This document shows, in pieces, positions 1 through 9,264 of a stretch of 64,000 nt of DNA. Location of the stretch: the NCBI RefSeq assembly GCF_000756305.1, contig NZ_JRFE01000014.1:728220-792219 (forward strand), in the 5' to 3' direction. The translations under genes were made by a program, and so were the position numbers. This DNA comes from Myxosarcina sp. GI1. Lineage in GTDB: Bacteria > Cyanobacteriota > Cyanobacteriia > Cyanobacteriales > Xenococcaceae. The notes below the pieces were generated by a model. It saw only the letters and a list, made by a program, of their open reading frames with translations. It did not search any database and was not told the DNA's origin. Numbering within the stretch: the first letter of the stretch is position 1; each line of letters opens with the position of its first letter.

Positions 1-1360
1 TGGTAATGGTAAATTCTCGTAAAGTCCGCTCGAAATCTGATACTCTTTTTTTGAGTACGCCGATCGCCTTACGTAATTTACCTCCTAATTCTAAGTAACG
101 TAGAAAAATTAAATTATCTGCTATGTAAGAAAGTCCTTCTTCAGTAACGCTAAATTCGCTTCCAGCAATAGTATGGGTTTCATTAACTAAAATAACTGTT
201 ATCCCCATGTTTTTAAGATACTGACACAAAGAGTGTAGCTGACGAATTAGATCTTTTCCCTGCATTGAGAGTTTATAGCCAGAGGTGCTGTCAACCATGA
301 CTATTTTGGCCTTGTTTTGTTCTACTTCAGTGCGTACTAAATGTGCGAATCGATCGGGAGTATATTCTAGTGGCTCGACTGAAACTATCGAGAGAGTACC
401 ACGCTCGATCATCGCACGAACGGGAATATTGACTGCTTCGCAACGCTTTAATATAGTTTCTATTCCTTCTTCAAAAGCATAGAGTACCGATCGCTCTCCC
501 CTACCTGCGGCTTCTTTCATGAACTGAACGCCAAAAGTCGATTTGCCAACGCCACTAGGTCCGCTAATAATTGTAACCGTACCGCGTTCGATACCTCCAT
601 ACAGTAATTCGTCGATTTCGGGGATGCCAGAAGAAATAGATTCAGATATAAAATTGCGTTGATAGGCTTGAGAAACCAAACGAGGAAAAACTTTGATGCC
701 GCGATCGCCTAAGTGCAAATCGTGATAGCCTCCCAAAAAACTAGAACCCCGAAATTTAGAAACTATCAAACTGCGTTTTTCTGGCTTGGAGTTCAACTGA
801 ATCACTCCATCACTCATAAATTGAAGATCGTCGTCGGGAAAGCGATCGCTACCTTCAGAAGCAAACAACAAAGTTATATTGCAATCAACCGTGAAGCGTA
901 AAAAAGATTGCACCTGTTTGCGAAACTGAAAGGGGTCTGATGCCAAAAAACGAAATTGAGTTATGGCATCTAAAAAAATGCGCTGAGGTTTGAGGCGATC
1001 GATAGTATCAATAATGTTTTGAGTAACTGGACGTTTTTCAACCTCTGCTGGAGAAAAAATATCGTAAGTTTGGTCTTCGGTAAAAAAACCAGCAGTCGGG
1101 CTGAGATCGAGGAATTCAACTCGGTCGAGATCTATTCCGATTAACCTGGCATTACGACGCAGTTGTGCTTCTGATTCGCTAAAACTAATAAATAAAACTT
1201 TTTCTTCTCTAGCTACACCATCAAAGAGAAAATGAAATCCTAGAGTAGTTTTACCAGTACCAGCTTCTCCTTTGACTAAATACGCCTGGTTGACAATTAA
1301 TCCTCCAGATAAAATTTCATCTAAACCACTGATTCCTGTTGAAATGCGAGTCACGGTCAT
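1..1360 (-). CDS. KaiC-family double-ATPase protein, 3' end beyond the window
   Basis: Translating the minus strand from the ATG at 1360 gives an open frame that runs off the left edge, so at least 453 residues are present and the stop is not seen. There are two RecA-like KaiC ATPase modules. The first has a Walker A GEAGTGKTT near residues 31-39 and the second has GPSGVGKST near residue 266. The second module keeps a paired glutamate (FEEG) shortly after its Walker A, as in KaiC. The first has SESE at that place. KaiC proteins are ATPases of the circadian oscillator, but cyanobacteria also carry KaiC2/KaiC3-like paralogues used in signalling. No kaiA or kaiB lies beside this gene, so a paralogue is more likely than the core clock kaiC. 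It lies apart from the downstream minus-strand genes by about 160 nt. Confidence 0.85.
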   Translation of the reverse strand, partial: MTVTRISTGISGLDEILSGGLIVNQAYLVKGEAGTGKTTLGFHFLFDGVAREEKVLFISFSESEAQLRRNARLIGIDLDRVEFLDLSPTAGFFTEDQTYDIFSPAEVEKRPVTQNIIDTIDRLKPQRIFLDAITQFRFLASDPFQFRKQVQSFLRFTVDCNITLLFASEGSDRFPDDDLQFMSDGVIQLNSKPEKRSLIVSKFRGSSFLGGYHDLHLGDRGIKVFPRLVSQAYQRNFISESISSGIPEIDELLYGGIERGTVTIISGPSGVGKSTFGVQFMKEAAGRGERSVLYAFEEGIETILKRCEAVNIPVRAMIERGTLSIVSVEPLEYTPDRFAHLVRTEVEQNKAKIVMVDSTSGYKLSMQGKDLIRQLHSLCQYLKNMGITVILVNETHTIAGSEFSVTEEGLSYIADNLIFLRYLELGGKLRKAIGVLKKRVSDFERTLREFTIT

Positions 1361-1519
1361 GTTATATATCTTGAATCACTCGGTCGATATTACCTACAAA
1401 CTTGAGTTTAAACTATTCGTAGTATTGCGCGAACGACTGAAATATAAAAAATTTGTCTAGAAAAGAAACGAACGAGGTAGTAAAACTATACTTTGAGAAT
1501 AATTTTGCCTGATACTGTT

Positions 1520-2797
1520 TTAGGGAGCTTCTAACACATTGATATTTACTAGAGGGGTAGCTGGAAAATCTTTCTGTCTCAAACGGTTTTGAATCAATTT
1601 AGTAAGGCGGGTACTAATTTCTCTATCTGAGGCAGTGACGTTATTGGGACGCTGGACGTAAACCAAACAAAGTAGAGTATTTTGCCCCTCAATATTGGCA
1701 CGAGTAAAACTAACGCTAGATTTAACTAGTCTAGCAAGATTGCTGTTTTCAATTACTTGTTGCACTTCAGTATTGGCTCGCTGTTCTAAACTAGAACGCT
1801 GTAAATTGGGAGATAAAGAAAATTGCAGACTAACTAAAGCAACTAAAACAAGCGATGTAATGCCCAGAGTTATGGGAAACAGCCATTTTTTACCCCGCTT
1901 ATAACGCGCACCCTCAACCGACAAACCATATAAACGAAAGACAATCGCCGCAGCCAAATTAATCCCTACTAATTGCATTACTAATAAAAACAAACCATTG
2001 AGAACCATTCCCCATCTACCGAGGGCTGCTGCCATGCCCAAAGTTCCCGCAGGAGGTGCTAAAGCTGCAGCCACCAGCATTCCGACCGCAGTTCCCGAAA
2101 CCAAACTACTTCTTTCTGACTGCACCAGATTTAATGCACCTGCCGCACCACCTACCAGAGGTAAAAGCACAGAAATAGTAGAGACTTTACTGCTTTCTAC
2201 CATAGAGCTGGTGGCTAATTCTTGCCTGAGAACCAGGCTTAGTATTGCTGTTACTATTACAGTTACAGAAATTGCCGACACATAGCGCAAAAGACTTTTT
2301 CGCAGCAACATGCTGTCTCCTCTGGCTGTGGCGATCGCTGTATTCATTGCAGGTCCGGCAAAAGGTGCGATCAGCATCGCCGCAACTAATAAAAAACTGC
2401 TGTTGGTAAACAGACCAATCCAGACGACAACACCACCTGCCGCAGCATAAGCCAGAAAACCTTTCCAAGACCCCACGCTTTGTAAGCCAGCTAAAAAGAC
2501 TTCTAAAGGACTTTTGGGTTCGACATCCATCACTTTTTGGGGAACTTCAGCTACAGGGGGTCGTAAAGGCATTACGCCTCTGGGAATAAGAGTAACGTGT
2601 AGTTCGGAAAAGTCTTCTAACTCTGCTAAGAAATCTTCTATTTGGGAGTTGGGAAGGTAAACAAATATTAAATCGATCGCGCCTCTGATACTATTGGCTT
2701 CTACCTGACTTAAATTGGTTCCCCCAAACTTTTGTTTGGCTAATTCTAAAATAGCCTTTCCTTTTCCCGCTTGTACCTCTATTAATAATTGTCGCAT
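1520..2797 (-). CDS. DUF389 family membrane protein
   Basis: This 425-residue protein starts MRQLLIEVQAGKG and has a soluble N-terminal part of about 90 residues, a short linker, then a hydrophobic block (about 105-330) with six or more membrane segments rich in Gly and Ala (for example FAGPAMNTAIATARGD). A mixed C-terminal domain follows. This is the layout of the DUF389 / TIGR00341-type integral membrane family, whose biochemical role is not known. The gene runs in the same direction as the AI-2E gene 73 nt upstream, so the two could be co-transcribed. The family call is made from the pattern and memory, not from a search. Confidence 0.75.
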   Translation of the reverse strand: MRQLLIEVQAGKGKAILELAKQKFGGTNLSQVEANSIRGAIDLIFVYLPNSQIEDFLAELEDFSELHVTLIPRGVMPLRPPVAEVPQKVMDVEPKSPLEVFLAGLQSVGSWKGFLAYAAAGGVVVWIGLFTNSSFLLVAAMLIAPFAGPAMNTAIATARGDSMLLRKSLLRYVSAISVTVIVTAILSLVLRQELATSSMVESSKVSTISVLLPLVGGAAGALNLVQSERSSLVSGTAVGMLVAAALAPPAGTLGMAAALGRWGMVLNGLFLLVMQLVGINLAAAIVFRLYGLSVEGARYKRGKKWLFPITLGITSLVLVALVSLQFSLSPNLQRSSLEQRANTEVQQVIENSNLARLVKSSVSFTRANIEGQNTLLCLVYVQRPNNVTASDREISTRLTKLIQNRLRQKDFPATPLVNINVLEAP

Positions 2798-2870
2798 GTA
2801 TCTCAGAATAAATTTTCAACCGCCGTTACCAAACCGAACGCCGCACCAAACTTGCATCGAATAATAAAGC

Positions 2871-4019
2871 TTACTCACTTATTTGGTCATCATCTGAAAA
2901 GCTGATTTCGGTAGTAAAAACTTGGGGGGAAGTCTGAGAAGTTTGATGCCGAACGAATGGATTTTTAGCTGATTTAGAACCCAAACGTTGCTTTTTGCCA
3001 TTCCAATTGCTCAGTATATCTTTAATCAAGACTTCATTAATCCATACCTGAGCGACAACTGCTAGTGGTAGTGCCAGAAACAGACCGATAAAACCAAAAA
3101 AGATCGCAAAAGTAGCTTGAGCGAGTAAGGTTACTGCTGGTAATAAAGATACCTGCTGTTTCATGACTAAAGGAGTCAAGATATTACTTTCAACTTGCTG
3201 AATCAAAATATACAATATTAACACCGCTAATGCCTTCCAGGGTGCATCGAGCAAAGCTAAAATTATCGGTGGTATACAGCTTAAAACAGGTCCTATATTG
3301 GGTATGAAGGTCAGCAAGCCAGCCAAAAGTGCATTAGCTAAAGGAAGTTTGACTCCCAAAATAGTTAGTCCCAGCCAGCTAAGAACAGTAATAACCAACA
3401 TATTAAACAAAATACCTTTAGTCCAACCTACTAAAGCTGTTTCGCATTTTTTAAGTATTTGAGCGGCGCGACGACGATAGAAAGAAGGAAAAAAAGCTAG
3501 ATATAGCCGCATATATGGATGCGGAGTGGTCAATAACATTATCGTAATTACTGTAACCAGCAGTATATTTAACAGAGCTCCTAACGAACCTGTAAAAATA
3601 CTATAAAAATTACCAATCACCCTGGATGCCAAACTAGGTAAGTTACGAGTAACATTTTCCAACCGCTGAATTTCCCCTACCAACTGTTCGGGAACTTTCT
3701 CTTGCAGCCAATTAAACCAAATTTGTATTTCATCTACGGCTTGCGGAAATAAGTCGATTGCTTGCTGTAGCTGATCGACAAAAGGAGGAACGACTATAAA
3801 AATAAAACCAGCAAAAATCAGTATTAGCAAAGCTAAAGATACAACAATCGCTATCCCTCTTTTTTTTATTCCCAGTCTCATCAAGAAATGAACTAAGTAA
3901 TTAATTGCCGTCGCCAAAGCTACTGCTGCAAAAGCTAGCAGCACGATAAAGCGTATTTGCCACAGAATATAGATAGCGATTAATAGCGCGATCGTGCCTA
4001 CCAGATTACTGAAACGCAA
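2871..4019 (-). CDS. AI-2E family transporter (PerM-like permease)
   Basis: The protein has 382 residues. Paired hydrophobic helices occupy the first 70 residues, an amphipathic stretch follows (about 75-140), then a second set of membrane helices containing the family signature region GLLTFIPNIGPVLSCIPP near residue 235. This is the arrangement of the AI-2E exporter family (PF01594), roughly eight transmembrane segments. Family members export autoinducer-2 or act as Na+/H+ antiporters, so the substrate cannot be named here. The C-terminal 50 residues are polar and probably cytoplasmic. The ATG at 4019 opens directly after the long spacer before ndhH. Confidence 0.85.
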   Translation of the reverse strand: MRFSNLVGTIALLIAIYILWQIRFIVLLAFAAVALATAINYLVHFLMRLGIKKRGIAIVVSLALLILIFAGFIFIVVPPFVDQLQQAIDLFPQAVDEIQIWFNWLQEKVPEQLVGEIQRLENVTRNLPSLASRVIGNFYSIFTGSLGALLNILLVTVITIMLLTTPHPYMRLYLAFFPSFYRRRAAQILKKCETALVGWTKGILFNMLVITVLSWLGLTILGVKLPLANALLAGLLTFIPNIGPVLSCIPPIILALLDAPWKALAVLILYILIQQVESNILTPLVMKQQVSLLPAVTLLAQATFAIFFGFIGLFLALPLAVVAQVWINEVLIKDILSNWNGKKQRLGSKSAKNPFVRHQTSQTSPQVFTTEISFSDDDQISE

Positions 4020-4475
4020 AATGCCACCTGCTTTGATGTAATAAAAATTAAGTGCGATTTAAATAATAATTTAACTATTAGCAAAAATATTTTAGTTTGA
4101 AATAAAATCGACTTTATAGACTCTACCATTGAATTATTTGGTTATTAACTAGCTGAGGTATGAGTATTTTTAATAAAAATAGATTGCGATCGCATACCTG
4201 ATGTCAAGCTAATTTCTTTAAGAAGTTTCGCTCGATAACCAAAATATTTTTTTAACCAAAGACTATAAATTTAATTATTTACAGTTTAATCGAGCTACTT
4301 TTAAAATGAACGATCTTTGGACATAGTACATATAGCTGTTATTTATTGGCAATTACCAGTGATCGCCTGAAAAGCATTATAATCGCCATTGGAATAAATC
4401 CTTTATTTGTAAGGGAAGAAACTCGATAAGATATATTAAAGCAGCATTTCATATTGAGGCAAGATCGCATATTTT
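4020..4475. other. Divergent spacer between AI-2E gene and ndhH
   Basis: An AT-rich 456-bp spacer between divergent genes. It must hold the promoters of both. It contains HIP1-like GATCGC motifs but no convincing small reading frame, hairpin terminator or known operator. Confidence 0.5.
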
Positions 4476-5660
4476 ATGGCACAGATACAAACCAGAACCG
4501 AACCTATGGTTCTCAACATGGGACCGCATCATCCCTCTATGCACGGGGTATTGCGGTTAGTTGTCACCTTGGATGGTGAAGATGTTGTCGATTGCGAACC
4601 CGTAATTGGCTATTTGCACCGAGGCATGGAAAAAATCGCCGAAAATCGTACTAATGTTATGTACGTTCCTTACGTCAGTCGTTGGGACTATGCTGAAGGT
4701 ATGTTTAACGAAGCGATTACCGTCAACGCACCAGAAAAGCTGGCTGGTATAGAAGTACCAAAACGCGCTCAGTATATTCGGGTAATTATGCTGGAACTAA
4801 ACCGCATCGCCAACCATTTACTCTGGTTGGGACCATTTATGGCGGACATAGGCGCGCAAACTCCCTTTTTCTACATCTTCCGCGAACGGGAAATGATCTA
4901 CGACCTGTGGGAAGCGGCTTCGGGACAGCGACTAATCAATAACAACTACTTTCGCGTTGGGGGAGTGGCGGTAGACTTACCTTATGGCTGGATAGACAAA
5001 TGCCATGATTTTTGTGATTATTTCGATCCTGTAATAGACGAATACGAAAAGCTGATTACTAACAATCCTATTTTTCGCCGCCGTGTAGAAGGTATAGGTA
5101 CGATTAGTCGAGAAGAAGCGATTAACTGGGGTCTTTCGGGACCGATGTTGCGTGCTTCTGGGGTCAAGTGGGACTTACGCAAAGTAGATCGTTACGAATG
5201 CTATGACGACTTCGACTGGGAAGTACACTGGGAAACTGGTGGCGATTGTTTGGCTCGTTATTTGGTTAGAATTAGAGAAATGCGCGAATCACTCAAAATT
5301 ATTCGCCAAGCACTAGATGGAATTCCTGGCGGTCCGTTTGAAAATCTCGAAGCCAGACAAATGGCGGAGGGTAAAAAATCTAAATGGAACGATTTTGAGT
5401 ACCAATACATTGCTAAGCGAGTCGCACCCACGTTTAAAATTCCTGAAGGCGAACATTACGTTCGCTGCGAAAGCGGTAAAGGGGAACTAGGTATTTTTAT
5501 TGTCGGTAACGATAATGTTTTCCCCTGGCGATGGAAGATTCGTTCTGCTGACTTTAATAATTTGCAAATTCTACCCTATTTGTTAAAAGGCGTTAAATTA
5601 GCAGATATTATGCCCATATTAGGCAGCATCGATATCATTATGGGTTCGGTAGATCGTTAA
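4476..5660 (+). CDS. ndhH: NAD(P)H-quinone oxidoreductase subunit H
   Basis: The 394-residue protein matches the 49-kDa subunit of NDH-1: the N-terminal [13 protein letters not shown] motif, then [19 protein letters not shown] near residue 205, and the C-terminal DIIMGSVDR that closes the family. The length is normal for cyanobacteria. NdhH sits in the peripheral arm of the thylakoid NDH-1 complex beside the quinone site and takes part in respiration, cyclic electron flow and CO2 uptake. It is a single-gene unit here, closed by a hairpin terminator 30 nt after the stop. Confidence 0.97.
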   Translation: MAQIQTRTEPMVLNMGPHHPSMHGVLRLVVTLDGEDVVDCEPVIGYLHRGMEKIAENRTNVMYVPYVSRWDYAEGMFNEAITVNAPEKLAGIEVPKRAQYIRVIMLELNRIANHLLWLGPFMADIGAQTPFFYIFREREMIYDLWEAASGQRLINNNYFRVGGVAVDLPYGWIDKCHDFCDYFDPVIDEYEKLITNNPIFRRRVEGIGTISREEAINWGLSGPMLRASGVKWDLRKVDRYECYDDFDWEVHWETGGDCLARYLVRIREMRESLKIIRQALDGIPGGPFENLEARQMAEGKKSKWNDFEYQYIAKRVAPTFKIPEGEHYVRCESGKGELGIFIVGNDNVFPWRWKIRSADFNNLQILPYLLKGVKLADIMPILGSIDIIMGSVDR

Positions 5661-5690
5661 CAGCGATAATAATTTAATTATCTTAAATTT

Positions 5691-5728
5691 CCCTATCTCA
5701 AACTTGCGAGATAGGGTTGTTTTATTTT
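5691..5728 (+). terminator. Intrinsic terminator after ndhH
   Basis: Perfect 9-bp stem CCCTATCTC / GAGATAGGG (5691-5699 with 5708-5716) with an 8-nt loop, followed by a T-rich run. It lies 31 nt after the ndhH stop and separates it from mutS. Confidence 0.85.
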
Positions 5729-5806
5729 GCTAATTCTACTTAAAGAGAGTTGACAGTTACGATAAAGTCATAATTAAGTAAATATTTACAAGCGATCGAG
5801 CGATTT

Positions 5807-8446
5807 ATGGCATCTGATAAGCAAGCAAAAGAAAATATTATTACCGATTACCGCGATATAAATCGAGCAAAGCTTTCACCGATGTATCATCACTATGTCG
5901 AAGTGAAAGAACAGTATCCTAATGCGCTGTTGCTCTATCGGGTGGGTGATTTTTTTGAGTGCTTTTTTCAAGATGCAGTAACTATTTCTAGAGAACTAGA
6001 GTTAATTCAAACTAGCAAGGAAGCGGGTAAAGAAATTGGGCGCGTAGCGATGACGGGCGTACCCCATCATGCCCTAGAACGATACAGCACTATGTTAGTG
6101 GAAAAAGGTTTTGCCGTAGCAATTTGCGATCAGGTAGAAGATGCTAAAGAAGCAATGGCAGAACGACGCATGGTGCGCAGGGAGATTCAAAAATTACTCA
6201 CTCCAGGTACCTTGACCGATGACGGTATGCTGCAAGCTCGACGTAATAATTTTTTAGCGGCAGTAGTTATGGCAGGAGAACACTGGGGCTTGGCTTATGC
6301 CGATATTTCTACAGGCGAATTTTTAACTACCCAAGGAAGCGATTTAGCCAATCTGACTTTAGAACTCCTGCGACTGCAACCGTCAGAAATTTTAATTCCT
6401 ACTAATGCTCCAGACATAAGTGGTTTATTGCGTCCTGGAGAAAAGACCGAACACTTAGCCGACTGTCTACCCGAACAGTTTTGTTATTCGTTGCGATCGC
6501 AAAAATCGTTTACCTTAGTAGAAGCAACCCAGAGATTGAAAGATACTTTTAAAGTTAGTTCTCTAGAAGGCATGGGCTGTGCCAATTTGCCTTTAGGAGT
6601 AAGGGCGGCTGGTGGCTTGCTCGAATATGTTGAAGATACTCAAAAAGTCTATCGAGTACCGCTACAGCCTCTACGCTGTTACAGTTTGGCAGATTATTTG
6701 ATTTTAGACCATCAAACGCGCCGCAACTTAGAAATCACTCAAACTGTCAGGGATGGTACTTTTTATGGTTCGCTGTTGTGGGCGTTAGATCGCACCAATA
6801 CGGCAATGGGAGGTAGGGCGTTGCGCCGCTGGCTATTGCAGCCTTTAATCGATGCTAGAGGTATTGCTGCCAGACAGGATACTATTGGCGAATTAGTTGC
6901 TAATACCTCTCTGCGGCAGGATTTGCGAGCCATGCTGCGAAAAATTTACGATCTCGAACGCCTGGCGGGTAGGGTTGGTGCTGGTACGGCAAATGCGCGA
7001 GATTTACTTGCTCTAGCCGAATCTTTAGTAAAATTGACCGATCTAGCTGCGATCGCTTCTTTTGGTATGTCTCCCTATCTCAAAGCGATTCAAAAAGTGC
7101 CGTCAGAGTTAGAAAAATTGGGAACTTACGTTATCGAGCATTTAGTAGAAACGCCGCCACAGCAAGTAAAAGAAGGAGGTTTAATCCGAGACGGCATTAA
7201 CTCTCAATTAGATGAAATTCGTCAAAGATTGGAAGATGATAAGCAGTGGCTTACCAATCTAGAAGTAACAGAAAGAGAACGAGTTGGAGTTGCCAATCTC
7301 AAAGTTGGCTACAACAAAACCTTTGGCTATTACCTAAGTATGCCTCGCTCCAAAGCCAGTCAGGCACCCGATAACTATCAGCGCAAACAAACTCTAACTA
7401 ATGAAGAAAGATATATTACCTCGGAGCTAAAAGAAAGAGAAACCAGAATACTTACAGCCAAAGACGATTTAAATAATTTAGAATACGAAATTTTTACTCA
7501 GTTGAGAGCGACGGTAGCCGAGAAAGCTAGTGAAATTCGCAGTATTGCTAAAGCAGTGGCAGCAGTTGATGTCCTGTCGGGATTGGCAGAAATAGCAGTA
7601 TATCAAAACTACTGTCGTCCAGAAATAGTTGAAGGTAGAGAAATAGTAATAGTTGATGGCAGACATCCAGTAGTCGAACAGTCTCTGGGTGAGGGTTTTT
7701 TTGTGCCTAACTCTACTTACATGGGTGATGCTGCTAATTCAAACACAACCAACGAACAAACTAATCCCGATTTAGTTATTCTAACGGGACCCAATGCCAG
7801 TGGTAAAAGCTGCTATCTACGTCAGGTGGGACTAATTCAGTTAATTGCCCAAATCGGTAGTTTCGTTCCCGCAACGGAGGCTAAATTGGCAATTTGCGAT
7901 CGCATTTTTACCCGTGTTGGTGCGGTAGACGATTTAGCAACGGGACAATCTACCTTTATGGTAGAAATGAACGAAACTGCAAATATTCTCAACCACGCCA
8001 CCCCCAAGTCATTGGTTTTGTTAGATGAAATTGGCAGGGGTACGGCTACTTTTGACGGGCTTTCCATCGCCTGGGCAGTGGCGGAATATTTGGCGGCAGA
8101 AATTCAGGCGCGGACGATTTTTGCCACTCACTATCACGAACTAAACGAACTGGCTTCGATTTTGACTAATGTAGCTAACTATCAGGTAACGGTTAAAGAA
8201 ATGCCCGATAAAATTATTTTCTTGCACCAAGTTAGTCCTGGTGGTGCGGATAGATCTTACGGTATTGAAGCAGGAAGACTTGCAGGCTTGCCAACTTCGG
8301 TCATTTCCAGAGCCAGACAGGTAATGGGACAAATAGAAAAGCACAGCAAAATTGCTTTGGGTTTGCGTCAGGGCATCGAACAAGTACAGCCTAAAAAACC
8401 AAGACAGGGAGATTCTATCGAGCAGTTAGATATATTTGAAAACTAA
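5807..8446 (+). CDS. mutS: DNA mismatch repair protein MutS
   Basis: The protein has 879 residues, normal for MutS1. The mismatch-reading Phe-x-Glu motif is seen in GDFFECFF near residue 48. The C-terminal ABC-type ATPase has Walker A GPNASGKS near 660, Walker [12 protein letters not shown] near 735 and THYHEL near 772. MutS finds base mismatches and small loops and starts repair with MutL. The full set of domains, ending in an acidic tail (QLDIFEN), argues for an intact enzyme. It stands alone in the forward direction. Confidence 0.97.
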   Translation: MASDKQAKENIITDYRDINRAKLSPMYHHYVEVKEQYPNALLLYRVGDFFECFFQDAVTISRELELIQTSKEAGKEIGRVAMTGVPHHALERYSTMLVEKGFAVAICDQVEDAKEAMAERRMVRREIQKLLTPGTLTDDGMLQARRNNFLAAVVMAGEHWGLAYADISTGEFLTTQGSDLANLTLELLRLQPSEILIPTNAPDISGLLRPGEKTEHLADCLPEQFCYSLRSQKSFTLVEATQRLKDTFKVSSLEGMGCANLPLGVRAAGGLLEYVEDTQKVYRVPLQPLRCYSLADYLILDHQTRRNLEITQTVRDGTFYGSLLWALDRTNTAMGGRALRRWLLQPLIDARGIAARQDTIGELVANTSLRQDLRAMLRKIYDLERLAGRVGAGTANARDLLALAESLVKLTDLAAIASFGMSPYLKAIQKVPSELEKLGTYVIEHLVETPPQQVKEGGLIRDGINSQLDEIRQRLEDDKQWLTNLEVTERERVGVANLKVGYNKTFGYYLSMPRSKASQAPDNYQRKQTLTNEERYITSELKERETRILTAKDDLNNLEYEIFTQLRATVAEKASEIRSIAKAVAAVDVLSGLAEIAVYQNYCRPEIVEGREIVIVDGRHPVVEQSLGEGFFVPNSTYMGDAANSNTTNEQTNPDLVILTGPNASGKSCYLRQVGLIQLIAQIGSFVPATEAKLAICDRIFTRVGAVDDLATGQSTFMVEMNETANILNHATPKSLVLLDEIGRGTATFDGLSIAWAVAEYLAAEIQARTIFATHYHELNELASILTNVANYQVTVKEMPDKIIFLHQVSPGGADRSYGIEAGRLAGLPTSVISRARQVMGQIEKHSKIALGLRQGIEQVQPKKPRQGDSIEQLDIFEN

Positions 8447-8711
8447 ATCCGCAACATAAAACTAATTCTTCTAATTCTTTCTTAGGGAAGAGCCGATATC
8501 TGCTCGAAATAGTGCAAGATGGGTGATAAAGCTATATACAGTAGGAGTTTCAGTAATTAAGATATTTTTTTGATTTTAGCGATCGCAAACAACAAAATAA
8601 TGTGTTCAAACTGCACGTTTTTTTTACTCTTTGTGTTTACGATCGGGGTGAGTGAGGAGAATTTATGCCATAAAGTTTACTAGCACTAATAGTTAGAAAA
8701 AAAAAATTATT

Positions 8712-8825
8712 ATGAATGCCAAGATTGCAGTTGCTGAATACACCCAAGAACAGCACGTACAAGATACTATGAACGCCGAAATTGTAATTGCTGACTATAC
8801 CAATAAACAGCACGCGCAAGATATT
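8712..8825 (+). repeat. Tandem 57-bp duplication at the start of the acetyltransferase gene
   Basis: Two adjacent 57-bp units (8712-8768 and 8769-8825) agree at roughly three quarters of positions and encode 19 residues each. The duplication keeps the frame and repeats the start codon. Confidence 0.85.
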
Positions 8826-9257
8826 GTATTTTTACTCAATCATTATGCCGTCGATCCCGCAGGTGGTGGTGTAGAACTAGATAGATATACTAGAAGCAAC
8901 TTGACTGAAGAACTGGCTAAACTACCTTTTGCCTTTTCTCTTATTTGTTATGTCGATCGCGTGGCTGTAGGATTAGCAAATTGCTTTACTTTATTTTCTA
9001 CATTTCAATGCAAGCCAGTTATTAATATTCACGATTTGATTGTAGTCGATCGCTATAGAAGACAGGGTATCAGTCAGCTTTTGCTTAACGAAGTCGAACA
9101 AATCGCCAAAGATAAAGGAGCTTGTAAAATTACTTTAGAAGTTCTAGAAAAAAATTATGCTGCCAAAAATTCTTATGGAAAATTTGGCTTTGTTAAATAC
9201 GAGTTAAATCCTGAGTACGGTAACGCAATTTTTCTAGAAAAAAAGTTGCCTTGGTAA
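8712..9257 (+). CDS. GNAT-family N-acetyltransferase with duplicated N-terminus
   Basis: The 181-residue protein carries the GNAT fold motifs: a central VVDRYRRQGISQLLLNEV (acetyl-CoA pyrophosphate loop, R-R-Q-G-I) near residue 120 and a C-terminal KFGF motif. The target substrate cannot be told. The first 19 codons are a diverged copy of codons 20-38 (MNAKIAVAEYT then MNAEIVIADYT), each copy with its own ATG (8712 and 8769). Neither ATG has a clear Shine-Dalgarno sequence, so the original start may be 8769, giving 162 residues. The longer form is listed because the frame is open throughout. Confidence 0.8.
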   Translation: MNAKIAVAEYTQEQHVQDTMNAEIVIADYTNKQHAQDIVFLLNHYAVDPAGGGVELDRYTRSNLTEELAKLPFAFSLICYVDRVAVGLANCFTLFSTFQCKPVINIHDLIVVDRYRRQGISQLLLNEVEQIAKDKGACKITLEVLEKNYAAKNSYGKFGFVKYELNPEYGNAIFLEKKLPW

Positions 9258-9264
9258 TACAAGT

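Noticed and set aside
1-1360. Core clock gene kaiC
   Set aside because: No kaiA/kaiB beside it and the first ATPase module lacks the usual paired glutamate, so a KaiC paralogue is more likely.
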